DNA from: Bacillus sp. B15-48
Lineage (GTDB): Bacteria; Bacillota; Bacilli; Bacillales; Cytobacillaceae
Assembly (NCBI RefSeq): GCF_016879755.1
Contig: NZ_WOFU01000001.1
Location: 372,001 to 436,000, forward strand
Direction: 5' to 3'
DNA: 64,000 nucleotides
Shown: one piece after another, positions 28,560-38,394 of the stretch
Position numbering within the stretch: position 1 is the first letter of the stretch
How the letters are laid out: the number at the start of each line of letters is the position of its first letter
The notes under the pieces: generated by a model
Seen by the model: only the letters and a program-made list of their open reading frames with translations
Database searches by the model: none
Told to the model about the DNA's origin: nothing
Position numbers and translations under genes: made by a program

Positions 28560-30622
28560 TTCTCCTTACGATAAAAATTTGCTTTCCAAGTCGTTTTTTC
28601 TATGAAGCGATCAAACACGAGCAACATCGCCGGAAGGAAACAAACAACTAATATAAAGGCTAATAACGCCCCTCTTCCTAAAAGCAGCCCGATAGATGAA
28701 ACGATCGGATTCGTTGATGTCAGCCATAATATAAAGCCAACGCTTGATAAAATCGACGCAGACACGGCAATCGAAAAAATCTTTTCATCAATTGTTTTCT
28801 TAATTGCGGCTAAAGCGGACATTTCCTTGCGATGTTCCTTATAGCTTTCAGTAAATAAAATCGCGTAGTCGACCGTCGCGGCGAGCTGGACGGTACTAAT
28901 AATTAAATAACCGACGAAAACCAATGATGAATCGGTAAAATAAGGAACCGCTAGATTGATCCACACGGCTGCCTGAATCGTCAACAACAGCACGATTGGA
29001 ACCGAAATTGATTTAAAGGTAACAATCAGCACCACTGCAATAGCAATTACAGTTAGCAAATTCACAATGACATTATCTTTTTCAACGGTTTGTTTAATAT
29101 CATACAAGGTCACGCTCTCCCCAAGCGAGTAGAAATCATTTCCATAATAGGTCGCTGCTAATTTTTGCACCGTTTCTACTAATGAGAACGCCTCATCCCC
29201 CTCGTTCCCGGTGTTTGTATGAACGATAATCCGGCTGTAATTCTCTGAATAAAACGGCTTAGTAACCTCTGCCTCCAAATAGTCCGGCGGAATAACTGGG
29301 CTGACTACATTAACGTAGGAAAGCACACTTGTTACCGAGTCAAGATTCTCCAGCTCCTGTACCAATGCCCCTTCCTTAACAACATCCCCTCTCGGAACGA
29401 GCAACACCATCTGTGTAAGCGTTCCGAACGTTTCTTCTATTTTAATGAGGTCGCTTCCTTCGCGAGTTGATTCTGGCTGTTCACCGATTCCATAGATAAA
29501 ATCGGTTTTGCTTTGGCCTAAAAAAGCCGGAACAATGAGCAAGAAGACGATTACTAAACTAGGGATGCGAATTTTCACTACACGACGGCCGATTTGCTTA
29601 AAGCTTGGTACGAGCGTTTTATGTTCGGTTTTATCAATCCATTTATATAATAAAAGCGTTAACGCTGGTAAAAAGACCATGACACTAATAAAACTTAAGA
29701 CAATTCCTTTGACGAGATTTAAGCCTAAATCAGAGCCGATTTCAAACTTCATAAACGTCAGCGCGATAAAACCGAAAAAGGTCGTCGCTGCACTCGCGGC
29801 AATCGCTGGAAACGATTTTTTCATCGCAAGCTGCATTGCTTCTTCCGGATCACTTGTTTGTTTGCGATAACCTGAAAAGCTATGAAGCAAGAAAATCGCA
29901 TAATCCAATGAAACGGCCAGCTGTAATATTGGGGCGACCGACTGGGTAACGAACGAAATTTCGCCGATAAAAATATTCGTCCCTAAATTGATTAACACGG
30001 ACACGCCAATTGCAGTCAGGAAAAACACCGGCTCTATCCATGAATTTGTAGATAATACTAAGATGATAATGATAATCGGCACGAGTAATGCCGCAGCAAA
30101 CAATGATTCTTTCCCAGCCATTTGCTGAGAATTAGCCGTATCGAGTGCCTCTCCTGACATCGCATTGTCTTCGCCAATGAGCTCATAAATAGCATCGGTA
30201 ATACTAACTTCGTCGCCATCACGGATGGTAAAAGAAAACAACGCTTTTTCATCTTTATAATACGATTCCACTATTTCAGAATCGGCCATTTCAAGTGGAG
30301 TTTTTATATCGATGGCATCATCCAACCATGTCACATCACTGACGCCATCAATGCTTGCCAACTGTCCTTTAAACAGAAGCGCTTCCTGCACTGAAACGTC
30401 GTTGACCATTACCCTTGCATTCGGAACAGCGCCATCAAACTCTTGCTCCATGATCTCCATCGCTACAGTTGACTGGGCATCCTCTGGCAAATAATCAACC
30501 ATATTGTAATTTATTGAAACAAAAAACTGTGCAATCGCACAGATAATAGCAACCGTCATAAAAGTAATAACGACGAATTTTTTATGTTTTAATATTCGTG
30601 CTGCGAAGTCGATTAAAACCAT
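28556..30622 (-). CDS. MmpL/RND-family transporter
   Basis: A 688-residue RND-superfamily protein with two MMPL halves, each a membrane helix, a large extracellular loop and a five-helix bundle (SLDYAILFLLHSFSGYR near residue 245 and ATVDYAILFTESYKEHR near 590). Firmicute MmpL proteins move lipids or drugs out of the membrane. I use ATG 30622; an in-frame start 45 nt upstream has poorer support, and AAGGAG lies very close to 30622. It is followed by its overlapping heptad-repeat partner. The divergent TetR gene and an inverted repeat between them suggest repression by TetR. Confidence 0.86.
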   Translation of the reverse strand: MVLIDFAARILKHKKFVVITFMTVAIICAIAQFFVSINYNMVDYLPEDAQSTVAMEIMEQEFDGAVPNARVMVNDVSVQEALLFKGQLASIDGVSDVTWLDDAIDIKTPLEMADSEIVESYYKDEKALFSFTIRDGDEVSITDAIYELIGEDNAMSGEALDTANSQQMAGKESLFAAALLVPIIIIILVLSTNSWIEPVFFLTAIGVSVLINLGTNIFIGEISFVTQSVAPILQLAVSLDYAIFLLHSFSGYRKQTSDPEEAMQLAMKKSFPAIAASAATTFFGFIALTFMKFEIGSDLGLNLVKGIVLSFISVMVFLPALTLLLYKWIDKTEHKTLVPSFKQIGRRVVKIRIPSLVIVFLLIVPAFLGQSKTDFIYGIGEQPESTREGSDLIKIEETFGTLTQMVLLVPRGDVVKEGALVQELENLDSVTSVLSYVNVVSPVIPPDYLEAEVTKPFYSENYSRIIVHTNTGNEGDEAFSLVETVQKLAATYYGNDFYSLGESVTLYDIKQTVEKDNVIVNLLTVIAIAVVLIVTFKSISVPIVLLLTIQAAVWINLAVPYFTDSSLVFVGYLIISTVQLAATVDYAILFTESYKEHRKEMSALAAIKKTIDEKIFSIAVSASILSSVGFILWLTSTNPIVSSIGLLLGRGALLAFILVVCFLPAMLLVFDRFIEKTTWKANFYRKEK

Positions 30623-30705
30623 CTCCTTATTGCATCCATTTCCTTGTACAATTATAATAGACACCATGTTGGTTTATCAACAAACAGTTTATTATATTAT
30701 GTTTA

Positions 30706-30739
30706 ATATCCAACATAATAGTATTTTCATGTTGGATAT
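30706..30739. promoter_or_regulatory. Inverted repeat, probable TetR operator
   Basis: ATATCCAACAT and ATGTTGGATAT form a perfect 11-bp inverted repeat with a 12-bp spacer between the divergent mmpL and tetR-type genes, 20 bp before the TetR start. A third related copy CATGTTGG lies at 30665-30672. Placement fits autoregulation and control of the exporter. Confidence 0.6.
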
Positions 30740-30758
30740 ATGGAAGGTGTGTTCTAGT

Positions 30759-31319
30759 TTGGGTTCAAAAATAGACAGACGGAAACAATATACTAGGATG
30801 GTCTTAAAGGAAAGTTTAATGCAATTATTAAAAGAAAAGTCAATCTCTGCGATTACCGTGAAAGAAATATGTGAACTCGCTGATATTAATCGCTCGACTT
30901 TTTACGCCCACTATTCAGACCAATATGATCTTCTTTCGCAAATTGAAGCAGAAATGATCCAAGATATGAACGAAACATTGATGCAATACAGCACTAACAA
31001 AGCAGAAGAAGCATTGGAAATGACCGAAAAAATCATCGAGTATATAGCGGCCAACAGCGATGTATGTAAAACGCTGTTGAGTGAACCTGGGTTCAAAAAG
31101 CGCATCATGAAAGTTGCCCATGATTTTATGGTGAAACATTCGCTGTCCACCTACCCAATCGATGACCACCAAATCTCCGAATATGTCAGTTTGTTCGCCG
31201 TAAGCGGCAGCATTCACATATTAGAACATTGGCTGCAAACCGGCATGGGCAAATCACCAAAGGAAATGGCTGAAATGATTAATAACCTCATTAATAAGGG
31301 GCTCGCATCAATGCAGTAA
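30759..31319 (+). CDS. TetR family transcriptional regulator
   Basis: A 186-residue TetR/AcrR protein with an N-terminal helix-turn-helix (about 10-55; SISAITVKEICELADINRST then FYAHYSDQYDLL) and a C-terminal ligand domain with the TetR_C_7-like ending. I use TTG 30759, preceded at suitable distance by GGAAGGTG; the upstream in-frame extension overlaps the operator and reads like noncoding sequence. Divergent from the mmpL operon, which it probably represses. Ligand unknown. Confidence 0.85.
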   Translation: MGSKIDRRKQYTRMVLKESLMQLLKEKSISAITVKEICELADINRSTFYAHYSDQYDLLSQIEAEMIQDMNETLMQYSTNKAEEALEMTEKIIEYIAANSDVCKTLLSEPGFKKRIMKVAHDFMVKHSLSTYPIDDHQISEYVSLFAVSGSIHILEHWLQTGMGKSPKEMAEMINNLINKGLASMQ

Positions 31320-31356
31320 AGTGTATTGATGCGTATATTAGAAATGGACGTTTGAT

Positions 31357-31835
31357 ATTTATTGCGAGTACTGGCATTAAGTTCGTATTCCTTGCTCATT
31401 TTTAATCCGAGTACTCGTATTAAGCACGTTACACTTGAGATTTTTATTCCAAGTACTAGCATTAAGTTCGTTACACTTGCGGTGTTATTCCCAGTACTTG
31501 GATTAAGTACAAAATACATTGCTGATTTTTAATCCGAGTACTTGGATAAAGCAAGAAATACATGCCGTTTTATTCCGAGTACTTGGATAAAGCCCATTTT
31601 TCGCGGAAATATAATTCGAGTACTCGCAATAAACTCATAAAAATAATGCTAGTACTCGGCATAACAACCTTAATTGAGCAAATATATTCTTAGTACTTGG
31701 ATTAAAAGGGTATTTTAACTCGATATAATCCCACTACTTGGAATATATATACCTACTACTTGGATTAAAAAGTCGGTTACCAGCATTATCTTTCATAAAC
31801 TCTCATTATTTTCCAAGTACTAGCATTAAAAGTCC
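31357..31835 (+). repeat. AGTACT palindrome array, copy D (divergent)
   Basis: Fills most of the 607-nt gap between convergent tetR and gudD. Core positions are 31368, 31411, 31453, 31494, 31538, 31579, 31620, 31652, 31693, about 31734, about 31756 and 31817, spacings 43, 42, 41, 44, 41, 41, 32, 41, 41, 22, 61. Sites are better conserved than the connecting sequence, unlike copies A, B, C and E. A tail GGTTACCAGCATTATC is kept at about 31775-31790. No CCGGGCAA hairpin precedes it. Confidence 0.85.
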
Positions 31836-31885
31836 TCATTATTCATCAAGTTATTGGTGATCACACAAGCCTGTTTTCTAAACGT

Positions 31886-31924
31886 AAAAATACCCCCATT
31901 ATCAAAAAGGGGGCATTTTTCAAA
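31886..31924 (-). terminator. Terminator of gudD operon
   Basis: CCCCC pairs with GGGGG inside AAAAAT/ATTTTT flanks, immediately after the gudD stop on the minus strand. Confidence 0.8.
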
Positions 31925-31926
31925 AG

Positions 31927-33279
31927 TTAGCGAACAAGGCACGGTTTTTTGTTATTGAAAGTCCAGTTCGGGATATAGTATTGCATTGCGACAGAGTCAT
32001 CGCGGGAGCCTAAGCCCATATTGTTATAAACTTCATGTGCTTTAGCGATTTGATCCATATCCACTTCAATTCCTAAGCCTGGTTTATCTGGAATGGCAAT
32101 ATGACCATCAACGATTTTCATTGGTTCCTTCGTTAACCGCTCAATACCTTCCTGCCAAATCCAATGGGTGTCGATTGCTGTAATTTCCCCAGGTGCTGCT
32201 GCTGCTACATGTGTGAACATCGCCAATGAAATATCAAAGTGGTTATTTGAATGGGATCCCCATGTCAAGCCCCACTCATGGCACATTTGCGCCACGCGCA
32301 CAGATCCCTGCATTGTCCAGAAATGAGGATCCGCAAGCGGAATATCAACGGATTGAAGTGAAATCGTATGACCCATTTGCCTCCAATCGGTCGCAATCAT
32401 ATTCGTCGCTGTCGGCAAGCCTGTTCTTCTGCGGAATTCTGCCATCACTTCACGACCAGAATAACCATTTTCTGCTCCACATGGATCCTCCGCATAGGCA
32501 AGTACACCATGCAGATTTTTACAAAGCTCAACTGCTTCCTCTAGTGACCAAGCGCCATTCGGATCTAAAGTAATTCGGGAATCTGGAAATCTTTCAGCCA
32601 AGGCGCGAATTGCTTTTACTTCTTCTTTTCCTTCCAGGACGCCGCCTTTTAACTTAAAGTCTTTAAATCCATAAAGCTCTTGAGAGGCTTCAGCCAGTTT
32701 AACGACTGCATCAGCTGTAAGGGCTTCTTCATGGCGAATGCGATACCATTCAATATCCGAATTCGGGTTGCTATAGTATGGGAGATCCGTTTTATTTCGA
32801 TCACCAATATAAAACAAGTATCCTAAAGTTTTTACTTTATCACGCTGCTGTCCTTCACCAAGCAGGGCCGCCACAGGAACATTCAAGTATTTGCCAAGCA
32901 AATCCAATAAGGCAGCCTCCACTGCGGTTACCGCGTGAATCGTGATTCTTAAGTCAAATGTTTGTAAGCCGCGGCCGCCTGCATCACGATCCGAAAACGT
33001 TTTTCTCATTTTATTTAAAATAAAATGATAGTTTCCAATCGAGGCGCCAAGCACGAGAGGTTTTGCATCTTCCAATGTCCTGCGAATCCCTTCGCCACCA
33101 GGAACTTCTCCAACACCGACATTCCCGGTACTATCCTTTAAAATCACAATATTTCTTGTAAAATAAGGACCATGGGCTCCACTTAAGTTAAACAGCATAC
33201 TATCATGGCCAGCTACCGGAACAACAGACATTTCGATGATTGTCGGAGTTGTTGTTACTTTCGTCATTGTTAAGTTCAT
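31927..33279 (-). CDS. gudD: Glucarate dehydratase GudD
   Basis: A 450-residue enolase-superfamily enzyme. Visible catalytic parts are the KxK motif in KDFKLKGG near residue 205, the metal Asp in [11 protein letters not shown] near 235, ATNM near 285 and the His dyad in [10 protein letters not shown] near 340. It dehydrates D-glucarate (and L-idarate) to 5-keto-4-deoxyglucarate. Length equals the family. AAGGAGAGAG precedes the ATG. It is the last gene of the seven-gene aldarate unit, 60 nt after garR. Confidence 0.93.
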   Translation of the reverse strand: MNLTMTKVTTTPTIIEMSVVPVAGHDSMLFNLSGAHGPYFTRNIVILKDSTGNVGVGEVPGGEGIRRTLEDAKPLVLGASIGNYHFILNKMRKTFSDRDAGGRGLQTFDLRITIHAVTAVEAALLDLLGKYLNVPVAALLGEGQQRDKVKTLGYLFYIGDRNKTDLPYYSNPNSDIEWYRIRHEEALTADAVVKLAEASQELYGFKDFKLKGGVLEGKEEVKAIRALAERFPDSRITLDPNGAWSLEEAVELCKNLHGVLAYAEDPCGAENGYSGREVMAEFRRRTGLPTATNMIATDWRQMGHTISLQSVDIPLADPHFWTMQGSVRVAQMCHEWGLTWGSHSNNHFDISLAMFTHVAAAAPGEITAIDTHWIWQEGIERLTKEPMKIVDGHIAIPDKPGLGIEVDMDQIAKAHEVYNNMGLGSRDDSVAMQYYIPNWTFNNKKPCLVR

Positions 33280-33339
33280 ATTTCGCTCTCTCCTTATTCG
33301 CTTCGGTACACCGTAAGTCAGCGGCGTTTAACTGAAAAA

Positions 33340-34239
33340 TTATACAAGAACTTTTTCTCTGGCAACCTCAATATTTGCTACCTTTTCATAATACTTCACT
33401 AAGCTCGAGTGGTCTTCAAATTGGAAACCATCGGCCTTCAACGCATGCATCATTTCTAACACAGAAGCCGTTAGTGGTAGCGGTGCACTTACATCATGAC
33501 CTGTTTCGAGTGCATTCAATAAATCTTTAATGTGTAAGTCGATACGGAATCCTGGTTTGAATTGACGATCCATCACTAATGGCGCTTTTGCTTCTAGTAC
33601 TGTACTTCCCGCTAATCCACCACGAATCGCTTCGTAAACCAATTCAGGTTCAACCCCTGCTTTCGCTGCCAAGACAAGCGCTTCTGACATCGCAGCAATA
33701 TTTAAGGCAACAATGACTTGGTTAGCTAGTTTTGTTACATTCCCTGCACCAATTTTCCCAACGAATACGACAGACCCTGCCATTGCTTTCATTAAATCAT
33801 AATGCTTATCAAATATTTCTTTCGTTCCTCCGACCATGACAGATAATGTTCCATCGATTGCCTTTGGCTCTCCTCCACTGACAGGTGCATCAAGCATTTC
33901 CACACCCTTTTCAGCTAATGCCGCGGCAATCTCCTGTGACGCTGCTGGTGCAATTGAACTCATATCAATCAACACTTTTCCTGGTGCAAAGCCTTCGACA
34001 AGGCCATTTTCACCAAGTGCTACTTCTTTCACATGTGGTGAGTTAGGAAGCATCGTGATAACGACATCACATCTTTCCGCTACTTCTTTCGCTGATTGTG
34101 CTAATTCTGCCCCTAAACCAACTAACTCGTCAGTGACTGTTTGATTGCGATCTAAAACAACTAACTCATATCCTGCTTTGATTAAGTTTTTGCTCATTGG
34201 TTTTCCCATAATTCCTAGTCCGATAAATCCGATTTTCAT
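33340..34239 (-). CDS. garR: Tartronate semialdehyde reductase GarR
   Basis: A 299-residue beta-hydroxyacid dehydrogenase: N-terminal Rossmann motif GFIGLGIMGKPMSKNL, substrate-binding DAPVSGGEPKAIDGTLSVM near residue 118 and the catalytic Lys in GAGNVTKLANQ near 170. It reduces tartronate semialdehyde (2-hydroxy-3-oxopropionate) to glycerate. Its place between gudD and the DHDPS-family gene, with garK in the same unit, supports that role over hydroxyisobutyrate dehydrogenase. An inverted repeat TAACGGTT/AACCGTTA lies in the 70-nt gap upstream (34268-34300). Confidence 0.9.
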   Translation of the reverse strand: MKIGFIGLGIMGKPMSKNLIKAGYELVVLDRNQTVTDELVGLGAELAQSAKEVAERCDVVITMLPNSPHVKEVALGENGLVEGFAPGKVLIDMSSIAPAASQEIAAALAEKGVEMLDAPVSGGEPKAIDGTLSVMVGGTKEIFDKHYDLMKAMAGSVVFVGKIGAGNVTKLANQVIVALNIAAMSEALVLAAKAGVEPELVYEAIRGGLAGSTVLEAKAPLVMDRQFKPGFRIDLHIKDLLNALETGHDVSAPLPLTASVLEMMHALKADGFQFEDHSSLVKYYEKVANIEVAREKVLV

Positions 34240-34309
34240 GATTAAAACACTCCCGTAAATTTATATTTAACGGTTATACATTTGCTCGCATAAACCGTTA
34301 CACGCTAAT

Positions 34310-35197
34310 TTAAATAAGTTCCATTTGCTTCAAAACTTGAATGAGTTTTTCACGATTTTGCGAAGTCATTTCATTGATTGGTCCTAATGTCTCGCCTGCA
34401 TTGATTCCTAATAGGTTCAAAGCTTCCTTCATGACAACAGGGAAACTACCTAAACCAAAGGCTAAACGCAACGGAGCTAATTTATATTGAAGTTCTCGCG
34501 CTTTTTCAAACTCACCAGCGACATACGCATCATAAATGCCAGAGACAATCTTCGGAGCAACGTTTGCTGTGCTCGCAATCGCACCTTCTCCTCCATAGCA
34601 AAGATTTGCGAAAATCATCGTATCTCTGCCAACTAACACTGTGAACTCTTTGTCTCGCGTTCTACGAATATACTCACCTAGCTTTGTCATATCGCCACTG
34701 CTATCCTTGATGCCGACAATGTTCTCCACATTCGCCAATTCAACAGCCGTATCAGGCGAAATACTTACATTTGTTTTTTCATCATTGCCATATAAAATGA
34801 TTGGTAGTTTGGTTGACGCAGCGATTGCTCGATAATGATCCGCCAACTCTTGTTGATTAGGTGTAATGAAATACGGTGTTAACACAGAAACAGCTGAAAT
34901 TCCGCCGACGCTTTCTGCTAATTGTGCCGTTTGAATGCAGTCTTTCGTCGTAATTTCGCTCGCACCAGCATAAACTGGCACACGGCCCGCGACATGATCA
35001 ACAGTCACTTCTAGGACACGCTGTTTTTGCTTTTTATCTAATCCATAAATTTCCCCAGTACTTCCTAAAACAAATACACCGTGAACTCCACCTTCAATTG
35101 TGTAATCGATTACTTGCCGAAGCCCGTCTTCTAGTAAATTTCCGCTTCGATCCATCGGCGTCACTAATGCAGGAATAATCCCTTTTGGTTTAAACAT
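34310..35197 (-). CDS. DHDPS-family lyase, probable 5-keto-4-deoxyglucarate aldolase
   Basis: A 295-residue class I aldolase/dehydratase of the DapA family with GSTGE at 45-49, Tyr136 in LYGNDE and the Schiff-base Lys164 in VGIKDSSGD. Homologues include KdgD (dehydratase giving 2-oxoglutarate semialdehyde) and KDG aldolases such as YagE. The operon lacks the semialdehyde dehydrogenase needed after KdgD and has garR and garK, so cleavage to pyruvate plus tartronate semialdehyde, replacing GarL, fits best. That is inference; KdgD activity is the alternative. GGAGG precedes the ATG. Confidence 0.8.
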   Translation of the reverse strand: MFKPKGIIPALVTPMDRSGNLLEDGLRQVIDYTIEGGVHGVFVLGSTGEIYGLDKKQKQRVLEVTVDHVAGRVPVYAGASEITTKDCIQTAQLAESVGGISAVSVLTPYFITPNQQELADHYRAIAASTKLPIILYGNDEKTNVSISPDTAVELANVENIVGIKDSSGDMTKLGEYIRRTRDKEFTVLVGRDTMIFANLCYGGEGAIASTANVAPKIVSGIYDAYVAGEFEKARELQYKLAPLRLAFGLGSFPVVMKEALNLLGINAGETLGPINEMTSQNREKLIQVLKQMELI

Positions 35198-35222
35198 GTT
35201 GAACCTCCATTTCCTTTGTCCA

Positions 35223-36722
35223 TTAAGCTGCTGTTTTTATATTTGCCTCTCTCTTCTTCGCCTTCGCACTTTGCACAAGTGAGAAAATCACCGAGCCTAG
35301 AATTAACAGCCAAAGAACGATGGCAATCGGACCTTTCGTAAAGAAAATCATTAAATCGCCGCCGCTTCCCTTCAGTGAATCAATAAAGTATTTCTCTAAA
35401 TCTTTTCCTAAAATAAAGCCAATTAAGAATGGAGCAATTTGGATGCCAATTTTCGTAAATACAAACCCGAGGAACCCGAATAAGACAAGTGTCCAAACAT
35501 CAAAGAGAACACCGTTATTAATCGCATACGCACCAACGACACACATGACAATAATGATTGGATAAATGATTTGCTTTGGTACATAAACCAACTTCGCCAT
35601 ATATTTAATCGCAAAGAACATAATGATGAACATCGCGATATTCGCGACAACCAAGGCCCAAACGATTCCGCCCCATAAATCCGGGTTAGAGGTAATAAAT
35701 AATGGACCTACTTGAATTCCTTGTAATAGTAAGGCGCCAACAAGAACAGCTGTTGTACTGTCGCCTGGAATTCCCAATGAAAGTAACGGAACGAGCGCTC
35801 CACCTGTCAATCCATTATTTGCTGATTCACTGGCAATGACACCTTCTGGCTCCCCTTCTCCTAATTTCTCAGGATTTTTAGAAAAGTTCTTCGTTTGCGA
35901 GTAAGCCAAAATTGATGCGGCACTACCGCCTACTCCTGGAAGTGTCCCAACAAATGTCCCGATTGCTGATGAGCGAAACAAATTGGTAATCTGCCCTTTA
36001 AAAATTTTGAAAGAGAATCGATCTTTTTTACTAAACTCAAATTTTGATAAGGAAGAATTCATCCCACCTTCTGCTTCTTGGAGAATTTGCGTAATCGCGA
36101 ACAATCCGATTAACACTGGAAGTAACGCAAATCCATAGTATAATTGATTCTCCATAAATGACGGCACAAGTCGCAGCTGATTATTGTCTGCAAAGAAACC
36201 TATCAAACTAATAAATACCCCAAGAAATCCGCTGAAAATTCCGCCAAGTAAACTACCGCTTGATAACGACGCAATCACCGTTAAAGCAAATAAGATAATT
36301 AAAAATTTCTCAACCGCGGAAAAATCAATCGCAACCGAAGCAAGCATTGGTGCAAAGAAATAAAGTATAGCTAAGCTAAATGCTCCCCCAACAAATGAAG
36401 CCGTTATCCCAATCTTTAAGGCACTTTCACCTTGGCCTTTTCGTGTCATCGGATAACCATCAAATGTACTGCAAATCGATGAAGGAGTGCCCGGAATATT
36501 TAAGAGAATCGCTGGAACTAGTCCGCCACTGATTCCGCCAACATATAAACCTAGTAACAAACCGAGGGCATCAATTAAATCCAAGGCATAGGTAATCGGG
36601 AGGAAGATGGCAATCGCCATTGTTGCTGTCATTCCAGGGATGGCGCCAAAAATAATCCCTATAAACACACCTAGCAAACATAGAAGGATCGATAAAGGTG
36701 TTAAAACACCTAAGACTTCCAT
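35223..36722 (-). CDS. tctA: Tripartite tricarboxylate transporter, large membrane subunit TctA
   Basis: A 499-residue, twelve-helix protein with the TctA signatures FGAIPGMTATMAIAIFLPIT near residue 27, GGISGGLVPAILLNIPGTP near 63 and the second half repeat FVGTLPGVGGSAASILAYS near 257. It forms the channel of the TTT importer together with TctB and TctC. It follows tctB by 16 nt in the aldarate unit, so its cargo is likely glucarate or galactarate rather than citrate; that is inferred from neighbours. Confidence 0.93.
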   Translation of the reverse strand: MEVLGVLTPLSILLCLLGVFIGIIFGAIPGMTATMAIAIFLPITYALDLIDALGLLLGLYVGGISGGLVPAILLNIPGTPSSICSTFDGYPMTRKGQGESALKIGITASFVGGAFSLAILYFFAPMLASVAIDFSAVEKFLIILFALTVIASLSSGSLLGGIFSGFLGVFISLIGFFADNNQLRLVPSFMENQLYYGFALLPVLIGLFAITQILQEAEGGMNSSLSKFEFSKKDRFSFKIFKGQITNLFRSSAIGTFVGTLPGVGGSAASILAYSQTKNFSKNPEKLGEGEPEGVIASESANNGLTGGALVPLLSLGIPGDSTTAVLVGALLLQGIQVGPLFITSNPDLWGGIVWALVVANIAMFIIMFFAIKYMAKLVYVPKQIIYPIIIVMCVVGAYAINNGVLFDVWTLVLFGFLGFVFTKIGIQIAPFLIGFILGKDLEKYFIDSLKGSGGDLMIFFTKGPIAIVLWLLILGSVIFSLVQSAKAKKREANIKTAA

Positions 36723-36738
36723 AATTATTCACCGCCTT

Positions 36739-37146
36739 TTACGGTAGAGTAATATCAAACAAGTAACCGAAGAAAAACCAAACTATCACAGATGTTGTAA
36801 CCGAATTAATGACGGAAATCATGAGTGTATTTCGTTTGAAGTCGCCTCTCAGTAAAACTGTCAACAAGAACATAAAACCGATACTGGAGATGATAAAGCC
36901 GATGATTTCCAACATTAGGACATAGACAATTAATAGTCCAGCGGTTCCAAAAAACTTAAACTTATCAAAGTTGTCACCGAAAAATTTAAAGCGGAAGTTT
37001 ACTTGTTTCTTTTCTTTAATAAACTTGTACAAAAATTTAACAAACATCATCAATAACAAGATAATCAGTATCGTTAAAATAATTCGCGGGAAAATGACGT
37101 GGTACTCATCATATTGCAGATTGATTTTAAACAAATCATTAAACAT
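36739..37146 (-). CDS. tctB: Tripartite tricarboxylate transporter, small membrane subunit TctB
   Basis: A 135-residue protein with four membrane helices (IILTILIILLLMMFVKFLY, then GLLIVYVLMLEIIGFIISSI) as in TctB. I use ATG 37146, seven bases after CAGGTGAGG; an in-frame start 18 nt upstream overlaps that site. It lies between tctC and tctA, the usual order for TTT systems. Confidence 0.85.
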   Translation of the reverse strand: MFNDLFKINLQYDEYHVIFPRIILTILIILLLMMFVKFLYKFIKEKKQVNFRFKFFGDNFDKFKFFGTAGLLIVYVLMLEIIGFIISSIGFMFLLTVLLRGDFKRNTLMISVINSVTTSVIVWFFFGYLFDITLP

Positions 37147-37244
37147 GCCCTCACCTGCTCTCACTTCAGACTTGAACTAGAGGTTTGAAAAAGCATCACT
37201 TGAAATCAGCAATGCTTTTTTCAAGTTAGTAATTAATCAATTAA

Positions 37245-38309
37245 TTAGTTCGTTGTTATATCGTTTAAGTTCGGACCTTTTTCGATAATTTCGCTGAGGA
37301 AATCTCTTTTTGCGATTAAATGAGCTTCTGCATCAGCCATTGGTACATGGTTCACGACGAATGCGTTTACAGCTAAATCTTGCGCATAATCTGGATTTTC
37401 AACCACTTTAGCAACGGCACGATCCAATTTGTCAACAAAGTCTTCGCTAATATCTTTTGGCAATAAGAAGAAGTATTCTTTATCGAAGGCAAACGGTTGG
37501 CCATCAATCACAATGCCTTGTTCTGCGAAGGTTGGAATATTATAACCTTCAAGTCTTTCTTCAGAGGTAATGCCAACGAATTTCATTTTAATTTTGTCAT
37601 CAACACCGTCTTCAGTATACTGAACATTAGAAGAAACAGAGCCATGGATAATATCGGCGTTGCCATCCCATAGAGCTTGGTCCTTATCGCTTTGTGAACC
37701 TGTTACATACACTTTCACTCGGTCAGCAACTTCTTGCCCATACTCTTCTTGAACCCAAATGTAAAAGGCGTCAAAGCCAATCTGTGATACGCCGCCAGCT
37801 TCAATCGCAACTTTTAGCTGTTGATCAGGGTTAGCTACTAACCAATCAACCGCTTCGACCATTGTGTTAAATGGTGCATCGGCTTTTGCTAAGAACGCAT
37901 TTCCTGGATTCAAGGCAACAACTGGGCCAATTGTCCAATTTTCAAGAGCATATGCATCATTGAAACTACCATACTCTACACCTAAATAGGCCATATCATG
38001 GAAGAACATTACCGAACTTCCATCCTTTTTTGCTTTTGCTAGTTCATCAAATGCACGGTTCGCACCAACTGCATCTACTTTTGCGTTCGTTTGTAGTTCT
38101 TTTTCAACATATCTCGTAATCGCATCAGCATTTTGATACGTGTCACCAGCTGTAGAACTTGAACCAATTAAAACCCTTACCCTTGACACATCAATCGCTG
38201 TGCTCTCACCTTCATCTTCATCTGCTGAAGTCGTTCCAGAATTGCTTCCACATGCAGCCAAAACCATCGACAAGATTAAAATCACAATAAATGGCCATCG
38301 TTTTTTCAT
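37245..38309 (-). CDS. tctC: Tripartite tricarboxylate transporter, substrate-binding lipoprotein TctC
   Basis: A 354-residue extracytoplasmic binding protein with a lipoprotein signal (KKRWPFIVILILSMVLAACG; lipobox LAAC, Cys20) and a TctC/Bug fold (VRVLIGSSSTAGDTYQNAD, KVAIEAGGVSQIGFDAFYI). It captures the substrate and delivers it to TctA/TctB. AGGAGGATACC precedes the ATG. A cre-like site at 38335-38348 lies in its leader. Substrate is probably an aldarate, from operon context. Confidence 0.9.
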   Translation of the reverse strand: MKKRWPFIVILILSMVLAACGSNSGTTSADEDEGESTAIDVSRVRVLIGSSSTAGDTYQNADAITRYVEKELQTNAKVDAVGANRAFDELAKAKKDGSSVMFFHDMAYLGVEYGSFNDAYALENWTIGPVVALNPGNAFLAKADAPFNTMVEAVDWLVANPDQQLKVAIEAGGVSQIGFDAFYIWVQEEYGQEVADRVKVYVTGSQSDKDQALWDGNADIIHGSVSSNVQYTEDGVDDKIKMKFVGITSEERLEGYNIPTFAEQGIVIDGQPFAFDKEYFFLLPKDISEDFVDKLDRAVAKVVENPDYAQDLAVNAFVVNHVPMADAEAHLIAKRDFLSEIIEKGPNLNDITTN

Positions 38310-38334
38310 TTTGGTATCCTCCTGGTATTAGTAA

Positions 38335-38348
38335 TGTAAGCGGTTACT
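38335..38348. promoter_or_regulatory. Catabolite-responsive element (cre) candidate
   Basis: TGTAAGCGGTTACT, 26 bp ahead of tctC, differs from the Bacillus CcpA cre consensus at one core position (G for Y). It suggests glucose repression of the transporter and downstream aldarate genes. Palindromic sequence seen; CcpA binding inferred. Confidence 0.55.
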
Positions 38349-38394
38349 TTATTTACAAAAAACAACCAATTACTGAGGCGATTCGACCGGATCT

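Noticed and set aside
33588-33610. CTAGTACTGTAC inside garR as an array site
   Set aside because: It lies in coding sequence, lacks the GGATTAA arm, and is isolated; likewise AGTACTCG at 42690 in the Na/Pi transporter gene.
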